DNA of 48,825 nt from Acetobacterium wieringae (lineage in GTDB: Bacteria > Bacillota > Clostridia > Eubacteriales > Eubacteriaceae). Both the position numbers and the translations under genes were made by a program. The notes under the pieces are model-generated. The model saw only the letters and a list, made by a program, of their open reading frames with translations. It was not told where the DNA came from and searched no databases. The stretch covers positions 75,873 through 124,697 of the forward strand of contig NZ_JAIPPU010000014.1 of the NCBI RefSeq assembly GCF_026646375.1, read 5' to 3'. Every line of letters begins with the position of its first letter. The stretch's first letter is position 1. Of the stretch, positions 41,995 through 48,825 are shown piece after piece.

Positions 41995-42176
41995 TTTCTG
42001 TTCCTTTCATAAAATGGTCATCAAAAAAATTCGAAACCGTACATAGCAACACTTCCGAAAAACATTTATTTTTAAACCATTATCATTTACTTTCTCACCT
42101 TGATATTCTGGTTGTATTATACTACAAATTTTCTATGGTAACATCAATTTTTCGACTTTGAAAGGGCATAAAAACA

Positions 42177-42215
42177 GGTGTTATAAGCGACGTAATCCTC
42201 CGTCGATATAACACC
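42177..42215 (-). terminator. Rho-independent terminator of the corrinoid protein gene
   Basis: GGTGTTATA / TATAACACC (42177-42185, 42207-42215) encloses a second stem CGACG / CGTCG, and on the minus strand it is followed by TGTTTTTATG. It lies just past the corrinoid protein stop. Confidence 0.9.
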
Positions 42216-42222
42216 CAATACT

Positions 42223-42897
42223 TTATCCAACTAATTCATTTAAACCCCAACGTTGATCTCCGGCCATCCATTGTTGACAAATCTTTACACCTTCTGCTGC
42301 ATTGGCGGTATATCCGTCTGCACCAATTAGTTGACCGATTTCTGGAGTCACGGGATGTCCCCCAACAATTATTTTAGCAGTGACGCCAGCCGCTCGTAAA
42401 GCTGTGATCGTTGATTTCATCGTATCAATCGACATTGTTAAAACGCCACTCATCCCGATAATCTCCGGCTGACATTCTTGGACTTTTTTTACAAAATACT
42501 CCGGATCAACATCGATCCCGAGATCAACGACTTTAAAACCAGCTGCTTCTGACATAATTTTAAAGATGTTTTTTCCAATATCGTGGAGATCACCATACAC
42601 TGTTCCCAAAACTATTGTTCCCGAAACCATCGTTTCCGACTCACTCAAAATCGGTTTTAACCTGTTGACCGCTTCCGTCAATAGTTCGCCAGCAAAAATC
42701 AGATCGGCAACAAAATACTCCCCTTTTTCAAAGAGACTCCCGACCAGCGCCATGCCGTTCTGACAGGCGGTTACGGCTTCTCGCACTTCTAACTCTGAAG
42801 GATTATCCGCAATAAAATCATCGAGCAGGTCAATAACCTTTTCTTCGTCCAAATCGCCAATGGTTTGTGTTAAAATTCTTAAATCCAGCAATTCCAT
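42223..42897 (-). CDS. Corrinoid (B12-binding) methyltransferase protein, MtaC/MttC-like
   Basis: The 224-residue protein has an N-terminal four-helix cap (about 1-95, NGMALVGSLFEKGEYFVADL) and a Rossmann B12-binding domain with DLHDIGKN carrying the cobalt-ligand histidine, followed by MSGVLTMSIDTM and IIVGGHPVT. These proteins shuttle methyl groups between substrate methyltransferases and tetrahydrofolate methyltransferases in acetogens. No methyltransferase gene is adjacent on either side. GTAAGGAAGGTT precedes the ATG. Confidence 0.93.
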   Translation of the reverse strand: MELLDLRILTQTIGDLDEEKVIDLLDDFIADNPSELEVREAVTACQNGMALVGSLFEKGEYFVADLIFAGELLTEAVNRLKPILSESETMVSGTIVLGTVYGDLHDIGKNIFKIMSEAAGFKVVDLGIDVDPEYFVKKVQECQPEIIGMSGVLTMSIDTMKSTITALRAAGVTAKIIVGGHPVTPEIGQLIGADGYTANAAEGVKICQQWMAGDQRWGLNELVG

Positions 42898-42965
42898 AAC
42901 CTTCCTTACTGCGCTTAATGCCTATTTTTATTTCACAATTAAAAATTTAATCGCATAATGATATT

Positions 42966-42995
42966 ATTATAGCAATATGCGTGCCAGCATGTCGC
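42966..42995 (-). promoter_or_regulatory. Promoter of the corrinoid protein gene
   Basis: On the minus strand GCGACA (42990-42995) and an extended TGCTATAAT (-10 at 42966-42971) are 18 bp apart, about 70 bp before the start codon. No other gene is seen in the 332-bp gap 42898-43229; the rest holds the terminator at 43132-43180. Confidence 0.55.
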
Positions 42996-43131
42996 TATCG
43001 TAAATTTTAAAAAAACGATGAAATAACTGCAGTTTTGAAAATGTTATCACAAGCCATATCCCCAAAAGTGAGAAACAACTTTCTATTATTTTCATTTCTG
43101 AAAATTTTTAGCGTTATTTATTTAAGTGGCA

Positions 43132-43180
43132 AAAAAATATCTCCTGATCTTTAGCACTTCTTAATCAGGAGATTTTTATT
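43132..43180 (-). terminator. Bidirectional Rho-independent terminator after the PhnA-like gene
   Basis: ATCTCCTGAT / ATCAGGAGAT (43139-43148, 43164-43173) flanked by A and T runs lies about 55 bp past the stop of the PhnA/YjdM-like gene. Confidence 0.85.
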
Positions 43181-43229
43181 ATTCACATGGTCTTTTAGAG
43201 GCAGACCACAGCGATCTTACTTTTGATCC

Positions 43230-43562
43230 TCAGGCTTTTTTAACAAACTCGGATTTTAAGGACATTGCCCCGAAGCCGTCAATTTTGCAGTCAATGTTAT
43301 GATCCCCATCGACCAGCCGGATATTTTTGACCTTGGTACCCTTTTTGAGATCCTGGGAGCTCCCTTTGACTTTCAGGTCTTTAATCAGAATGACCGTATC
43401 ACCATGACTTAAAACATTTCCGTTAGCATCCTTAACCTTGAGTTCTTCTTCGCCGGCTGATGCCAAGGTCCATTCGTGAGCACATTCCGGGCAAATCAGC
43501 AGTTCACCATCTTCATAGGTATATTCAGAATTACATTTCGGGCAATTTGGTAACTGTTCCAT
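43230..43562 (-). CDS. yjdM: PhnA/YjdM family zinc-ribbon protein
   Basis: The 110-residue protein has an N-terminal zinc ribbon with CPKC and CPEC, and the conserved [20 protein letters not shown] and [20 protein letters not shown] segments. It was named for a phosphonate role, but that function is not established for this subgroup; no phosphonate genes are present here. The ATG at 43562 follows GGAGAAGAATCA. It lies 120 bp after the giant kinase gene in the same direction. Confidence 0.9.
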   Translation of the reverse strand: MEQLPNCPKCNSEYTYEDGELLICPECAHEWTLASAGEEELKVKDANGNVLSHGDTVILIKDLKVKGSSQDLKKGTKVKNIRLVDGDHNIDCKIDGFGAMSLKSEFVKKA

Positions 43563-43681
43563 TGATTCTTCTCCATTCATTATCTTTTGGGTCTGAGTTA
43601 TTCATATTATCATAGTATCCGCCCTTTGACAAGTCAGCCTGAAAGTGGATACAACCATTATTCACTTGTTGCGCTTGATAT

Positions 43682-46600
43682 TTAACGATAATAAAGATGC
43701 TCCGGGATTCCATGTTCATTGTGCCATGGCAAATTTGGACATGAATAGAAAACAAACTGATTCTTGCCGTTATTCTTGGCACGATACATTGCCGTATCTG
43801 CCTTTGAAATCAGTTCTTCGGCGGTGGTTTCATCACAATTTAACAGGCTGATGCCAATGCTTGATGTTACCACGGCTTTAACCCCCAAGTCATCAAACGC
43901 AATCGGCATTTCCGCTGCAGTGATGATCCGCTTACAAATGATTTCGATTTCTTCAACGGTCTTGATGTTTTCCAAAATCAAGACAAACTCGTCACCGCCC
44001 ATGCGGGAAACGGTATCACAACTTCGTACCGAAGCAACTAGCCTTTGTGCGACGGTCACCAGAACATAATCGCCCTTGTCATGACCGTATTGATCATTAA
44101 TGCCCTTGAAGCCATCCAGATCAATAAACAAAACCGCCAAATTTGATTTGTTCGTGCCGGCCCGTTCAATGGCGTGCTCCAGATACGTCTGAAACATTCT
44201 GCGATTCGGCAAATTGGTAAGATAATCATAATTCGCCATTTGTTCAAGTCGCTTTTCAGCATTCGTTCTTACCGCAATTTCTGCTCGCAGCTCCCGGGTT
44301 CTGTCATCAACTAATTGCTGTAGATTATTGAATAAATAGACGTTTTCAAGGGAGATCGCCAGCTGTGCCGCAATTATTTTTAACGCCTCGGTACGCTGTT
44401 TGTCAAATACCCCTTCGATCAAATTGTTTTCAAGGTAAAGAAGCCCTTTGAGTTCACCCTTATTGATTACCGGCAAACACATCACCGATTTACAGCCATG
44501 CGAACAAATATATTCATCGCTTCCGTAGATATCGGAAGTCATTGCGTCATCAAGAATAACACTCTCACGGGCTCTTTCCACATAATTAAGGATTTTAAAC
44601 GGCAGGCTGCCGATTTCAACCCACCGATCAGCCAAAATTGAGAATGCGTCGCCTTCTGAATGACCTTCGGCTTGAACAAAGTAATCATTATCTTTTTTAA
44701 TCAGATAGTAGATATCCTGGGCACCTGAATTTTCAAGCAATACGCTGATGAGTCTTTCAAGGATCACTTCCAGCTTTGTTTCTCCAGAAATCGCTTGCGA
44801 TGCTCTGATGATTGCTGAAAAGTCAATCACAGATGAATTTTTCAAAAACATTCCCGATGTGATGCTGATTTTTGAATTGGATGCCGTTCTGGCAGTAACC
44901 GAACGGTCTTCTTTAAATTTTAAATTATTAAAGCGCAAGCGGGATAATCCGTTATATTTTTTATTCATCTGCTCGGTTTTTGCGGTTGCTCCCCAGGATA
45001 AATATGCCGAGTGCGCTTGTTTCAGATAAATCGTCGCTAATCGCAGTGAATCCATGTTCATAAATTGAATGCCTGCCAATTCACAGGCCAAAGCATAATG
45101 ATAAGTGCGGTTGCTTTCGGCTGCACCGATCATGGCTTTTTCATATAAAACCAACATTTTTTTGTAGACATTAAAAGAATCGGTATTTTTGTTTTCGAGC
45201 ATATACTTTTCGGCTTCAATCAAATCATACAAATGCCGATAATTAGCCGGTGCATCGGCAGCTCTTTCGCTAAGCCAAATCTGATTGGCCGTCAGTTTAC
45301 CAATCAATGTGGTTTTTTCTTCTGAGCAGGGTTCACTCTCGATTTTCTTGCAGATAGCCAGCGAATTTAGAAAATTATGCAGGATATTTGCATAAAAGCC
45401 GGTTATTGACGACATCAATGGTGCCGCCTTTTCGGTCAGTTCAAAGACCGTATCAAAATCCAAATAAATTGCTGCCGAAAGAGCCCGCAGCGTATAGTAA
45501 AAGCAAAGCGCCATCTTGTTTTCACTGATTTCACGTAGATGTGTCACTTCATTAAAACCACGATCATTAAAACTGCCTTCCGAACCCGACGTAACGAGTG
45601 ATCGACACAATTGCCGAAACGAAATAAAACTTCCATAAGCATGAATATTCCCATGTTTTTGCGCAAACGCCAACGCCGTATCCGACTCGACAACGAGTTC
45701 TTCGAGATTATCGCAGGTTTCAAGGATCATCTGCTGGGTCGTAAAATAAGTGAAACAGGCAAACTCAAAATCGCCAACCGCAATGTTGCCACTGCATGAT
45801 TCTCGGGCATAGACAATACTGTTCTGCAAGTCTTCATACCAATGACAATTGATCAGGGAAAACAAATGATACATTCGAAAGATCCGGTATCCGTTTTTTT
45901 CAGCTAATGTCATGGCACTGCGAACCAGATGATAGGATAACCGGTAATCATTTCGAAACGGAATCAATAACAGCGTCAAACTACCATAGAGTGATAATCC
46001 ATCCGGGGTATAGCCGTTTTCAAGCACCCGCTTGGCACTGGTAATAATTGCCCAGAAAGAGTACAGCGGATTATAGAAAAAGCCTGCTGTACAAATCCGG
46101 TTTAATAGCTTACCAATCGAAAATTCCAATGCACAACGCGCCTCCGGTAAGGATTCAACTCCCGGAAACGCCTCGTTATTAATTTCATCATAGAAGACTG
46201 CGATTTCCTTTAAAATGGTATTTAATAAATCGTCCGCCGGAAAATGAACCCCTAACTTCTCCAGCAGTGCGACACCCAGCATAAATGCCTCCTGATATTG
46301 GCCTCGGTTTGAAAGACCAATCGCCTGCAGACAGCAACTGTCGGTAAGCTTAATCGGCTCCGTTGCCAGCTCTTCAAGCACAGCATAGATGACATCTGCC
46401 TGATCATATTTTGCAATGCTGCATAAAGCCAAATGATAGTCACAATAAACCGAGGATTTAAACTGATCCCCAACATGCATTTCTTCAAAGCTATCGATAA
46501 TTTGCTCCAGATAATGAATGGCTGTATCAAATGCCGAGACCAGACATGCCAAATGTGCGACTCGAAGAAGAATATCAGATACCCTTCTTTTTTCATTTGC

Positions 46601-48787
46601 TTCATCAACCATACTAAAAGCCTTGGAGTAATTATCCGCCATGAGAAACTGCTTTTTAGTGTGTTTCGCATTTGCAAAACCGATTTTCTCATAATATACA
46701 GCCAGTTTGTAATGGATCTCGCATCTTTTCTTATCTGGCAGAATCGTATAGAATGTTTGTTGAAATCGGTCATGGACAAATTGAAATGCTGCTTCATCGC
46801 TGTCAGGGTTATTGATGATCGGGTAGACCACCTCAAGAGAAACCGCCTGCCTCAAATTATTTAAAATCTGCGCTGGCTCTTCTTTGGATATCTCAAAAAG
46901 GGTACTTAGTTTAAATCGTTGACCGATACAAGCCCCTAAAGAAAGTATTTTTACTGTTTCTTGAGGCATCTGATTCACGTTTCGAATCAGAAAGTCCACC
47001 ACGTTCTCTTCTGCGCGACAGGCCTTAATTGCATCAATGCTCCAGTTCCAGTTTTTTTCCTGGCTGTTGAAAAAGATAAATTTTTCCCGCCAACATAACT
47101 TAATAAATTGCTTGAGATAAAATGGATTCCCATTGGTTTTCGTGTAGATCACATCCGTCAACTCAGCAACGGATGTTGGGCTGCAATGAAAAGCATCGGC
47201 CAACATTTGCGATGCCGTATCCAAGGCCAGACCGGCAAGCGTTATTTGCCGGATATTTGCTTGCCTGGTAACCATCTTATTGATACTGTGAATCAACGGA
47301 TGATCCTCATTGACTTCATTATTCCGATAACAGGCAACTATTTGCAAGCCACAGATTTTTTCGTTTTCCATTATTTCTTCAATCATGGCCAGTGAACCCA
47401 TGTCTGCAAGGTGAATATCATCAATAAAGATTACCAGTGGTCGCTCCGGCGAAGCGATCACTGCCAACAAGCTCTGTAAAGCGGCCTTAAGTCTGGTGCC
47501 TTTTTCAAGTGGCGAAAGCTCTGGCTGCTGCTGGGATGGGCCGACAAGCAATGCCAGTTTAGGAATTTTTTCAACAAGAAGCTGATCATCCTGCTTAAGA
47601 GCCATTTCAATCCGTTCTTTCCAAAGCTCAACATTTTGTTCATTCTCAGCAAGAATAAAATCACAAAACTGCTCAAGCGCCTGGGAAATCGCAATGTATG
47701 GTATATTTCTAAAATACTGATCAAATTTTCCCGAGATAAACAATCCGTTTGAATTGGCCATCGGTTTATACAATTCACGGACCAGCGATGTCTTGCCAAT
47801 CCCCGAATGCCCTGCGATCGTAACCAGTTGCCTTCCGCCTTTTAAACTTTCCTGATAGGCTGACACCAGAATGGCAATTTCATTCTCTCGACCATATAAT
47901 TTTTGCGGTATTTCAAAATGATCTGAATAATCCCCCGTTCCCAGTTCAAATGCGGCTATTTTACTGCTTGCGTCAAGCATTTCACGACACTTATTCAGAT
48001 CAAATAAAATTCCTTCTGCTTTTACATAGCGATCCTCCGGCATTTTGGCCATCAGTTTGTCGATCAGATGCGACAGCATTTGGGGAACATCTGGATTAAG
48101 CTCTTTAACCAATGGTGGCCGCTTCGCCAGATGCATATAAATAATTTGCGATTGGTTTTCTGATTCAAAGGGATGGCAACCACAAAGCATTTCAAAAAAA
48201 GTAACACCCAATGAATAGAAATCCGTTCTAAAGTCAATCATGTGATTCATTCTACCCGTTTGTTCTGGTGACATGTAATACAAAGTTCCTTCCGAAACAG
48301 TCGTTTCCAAATTCAGGGATTTTTCGTGTGAAAACGCTGTTGATAAGCCAAAATCAATAATTGTAACCTTTCGGGTTTTATCATTAACAATAATATTGGC
48401 CGGATTCAGATCTTTATGAATAAAACCAGCATTATGAATATCTGAAAGTGCCTGAACAATTTGCTGACTAATATCCAGAAACGCCCGAATTGATATTTTG
48501 TGTTTCTGGATATAATCCTGAAGGGGAATCCCATCACAATAGTCCAATACTAAATAAAAACCATCGTCAATTTTTAAATAATCAATTGCTTCTGGGACAA
48601 AACGACTGTTGATTTTCTTTAGGATCGCATATTCATTCTGAAGCTTGGCAAAACCGAACAGATTGACGCGCTCTTCATTTGTGGTCTTTAAGATAACACG
48701 CTTGCCAGTGAGTTTATTAATAGCCGTATAGACATCGCTATTTTTTGAATTGTAGATATGTTTAATGTGTTTACTCAAACTTCGCAC
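43682..48787 (-). CDS. Ser/Thr kinase - AAA ATPase - GAF - GGDEF signalling protein
   Basis: This is a 1701-residue protein. Residues 1-270 are a protein kinase domain with K34, HKDLNPAN (124-131), DFG (145-147) and the APE-like MSPEQTGR. Residues about 295-560 are an AAA_16/STAND ATPase (Walker A GHSGIGKTS at 326-334, sensor-like VIFIDDIH). A long helical TPR-like region runs to about 1310, then GAF (about 1330-1480), a coiled coil, and GGDEF (about 1515-1685) with FIDLDGFK, intact GGDEF and an RSCD inhibition site five residues before it. In relatives the last domain is usually a histidine kinase; here it is a diguanylate cyclase. No membrane helix. The start is GTG at 48787 after an in-frame stop, with a poor ribosome binding site. 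Confidence 0.9.
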   Translation of the reverse strand: MRSLSKHIKHIYNSKNSDVYTAINKLTGKRVILKTTNEERVNLFGFAKLQNEYAILKKINSRFVPEAIDYLKIDDGFYLVLDYCDGIPLQDYIQKHKISIRAFLDISQQIVQALSDIHNAGFIHKDLNPANIIVNDKTRKVTIIDFGLSTAFSHEKSLNLETTVSEGTLYYMSPEQTGRMNHMIDFRTDFYSLGVTFFEMLCGCHPFESENQSQIIYMHLAKRPPLVKELNPDVPQMLSHLIDKLMAKMPEDRYVKAEGILFDLNKCREMLDASSKIAAFELGTGDYSDHFEIPQKLYGRENEIAILVSAYQESLKGGRQLVTIAGHSGIGKTSLVRELYKPMANSNGLFISGKFDQYFRNIPYIAISQALEQFCDFILAENEQNVELWKERIEMALKQDDQLLVEKIPKLALLVGPSQQQPELSPLEKGTRLKAALQSLLAVIASPERPLVIFIDDIHLADMGSLAMIEEIMENEKICGLQIVACYRNNEVNEDHPLIHSINKMVTRQANIRQITLAGLALDTASQMLADAFHCSPTSVAELTDVIYTKTNGNPFYLKQFIKLCWREKFIFFNSQEKNWNWSIDAIKACRAEENVVDFLIRNVNQMPQETVKILSLGACIGQRFKLSTLFEISKEEPAQILNNLRQAVSLEVVYPIINNPDSDEAAFQFVHDRFQQTFYTILPDKKRCEIHYKLAVYYEKIGFANAKHTKKQFLMADNYSKAFSMVDEANEKRRVSDILLRVAHLACLVSAFDTAIHYLEQIIDSFEEMHVGDQFKSSVYCDYHLALCSIAKYDQADVIYAVLEELATEPIKLTDSCCLQAIGLSNRGQYQEAFMLGVALLEKLGVHFPADDLLNTILKEIAVFYDEINNEAFPGVESLPEARCALEFSIGKLLNRICTAGFFYNPLYSFWAIITSAKRVLENGYTPDGLSLYGSLTLLLIPFRNDYRLSYHLVRSAMTLAEKNGYRIFRMYHLFSLINCHWYEDLQNSIVYARESCSGNIAVGDFEFACFTYFTTQQMILETCDNLEELVVESDTALAFAQKHGNIHAYGSFISFRQLCRSLVTSGSEGSFNDRGFNEVTHLREISENKMALCFYYTLRALSAAIYLDFDTVFELTEKAAPLMSSITGFYANILHNFLNSLAICKKIESEPCSEEKTTLIGKLTANQIWLSERAADAPANYRHLYDLIEAEKYMLENKNTDSFNVYKKMLVLYEKAMIGAAESNRTYHYALACELAGIQFMNMDSLRLATIYLKQAHSAYLSWGATAKTEQMNKKYNGLSRLRFNNLKFKEDRSVTARTASNSKISITSGMFLKNSSVIDFSAIIRASQAISGETKLEVILERLISVLLENSGAQDIYYLIKKDNDYFVQAEGHSEGDAFSILADRWVEIGSLPFKILNYVERARESVILDDAMTSDIYGSDEYICSHGCKSVMCLPVINKGELKGLLYLENNLIEGVFDKQRTEALKIIAAQLAISLENVYLFNNLQQLVDDRTRELRAEIAVRTNAEKRLEQMANYDYLTNLPNRRMFQTYLEHAIERAGTNKSNLAVLFIDLDGFKGINDQYGHDKGDYVLVTVAQRLVASVRSCDTVSRMGGDEFVLILENIKTVEEIEIICKRIITAAEMPIAFDDLGVKAVVTSSIGISLLNCDETTAEELISKADTAMYRAKNNGKNQFVFYSCPNLPWHNEHGIPEHLYYR

Positions 48788-48825
48788 ATTAAAAACACTT
48801 TAAAACGTTGATACAAAAGACTTTT

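Noticed and set aside
46252..46864. Alternative frames of 143-194 codons on both strands
   Set aside because: They overlap the helical region of the giant kinase gene fully and show low-complexity, Arg/Trp/Ile-rich shadow composition.
1..48825. CRISPR arrays, tRNA or rRNA genes, intact insertion sequences
   Set aside because: No regularly spaced direct repeats, cloverleaf-like sequences with conserved TTCRA arms, or paired terminal inverted repeats around a transposase were seen.

Overview
The window looks like a chromosomal stretch of a low-to-mid GC anaerobic Firmicute of class Clostridia, most likely an acetogen close to Acetobacterium/Eubacteriaceae. This is inferred from strong GGAGG ribosome binding sites, frequent TTG/GTG starts, a methyltransferase-type corrinoid protein, many ABC, two-component and MATE systems, and a regulator carrying a superoxide-reductase-like iron domain. 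No rRNA, tRNA, CRISPR array or intact insertion sequence was seen. The window opens inside a GNAT acetyltransferase; the large kinase gene at the right end appears complete.

Layout. 1-2.3 kb (minus): partial acetyltransferase, VOC protein, WYL regulator, peptide deformylase. 2.4-5.8 kb (minus): two tandem membrane-anchored glycerophosphodiesterases behind an MFS transporter. 6.1-6.7 kb (plus): LOG-type nucleosidase with a clear promoter and a hairpin leader. 6.8-11.8 kb (minus): ABC ATPase, two ABC-2 permeases, histidine kinase and NarL-type regulator in one operon. 12.0-14.9 kb: two divergent pairs, HxlR/amidohydrolase and HxlR/nitroreductase, whose control regions share a 25-bp element. 15.0-18.3 kb (minus): ABC ATPase, permease, an XRE regulator fused to a complete-looking desulfoferrodoxin-like domain, a GIY-YIG-like protein and a chloramphenicol-acetyltransferase-like protein. 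18.4-22.5 kb (minus): a 1362-residue protein with PPDK-type ATP-grasp and phosphohistidine domains but no PEP barrel.

22.7-31.8 kb (minus) is the most unusual region. It is a tightly packed run of seven genes: MATE transporter fused to an RsbW-like ATPase domain, membrane HAMP-SpoIIE/PP2C phosphatase, two GNAT proteins, a free RsbW-like ATPase, a giant polar amino-acid ABC protein (multiple substrate-binding lobes plus permease), and its ATPase, which carries a degenerate RsbW-like tail. Three RsbW-like domains and one PP2C phosphatase with two transporters, but no STAS protein or sigma factor in view, suggest a partner-switching signalling module wired directly to transporters.

32.2-38.2 kb (plus): OmpR regulator, histidine kinase, a strong terminator-like hairpin, then a MacB/FtsX-type ABC exporter and a small membrane-anchored protein. 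38.6-41.2 kb (plus): metallo-beta-lactamase-fold hydrolase, a second MATE transporter that seems to use an ATC start codon, and a small charged protein. 41.5-43.6 kb (minus): acetyltransferase, orphan corrinoid protein, PhnA/YjdM-like protein. 43.7-48.8 kb (minus): a 1701-residue Ser/Thr kinase, AAA ATPase, GAF, GGDEF signalling protein.

All assignments rest on reading motifs by eye; no database search was possible.
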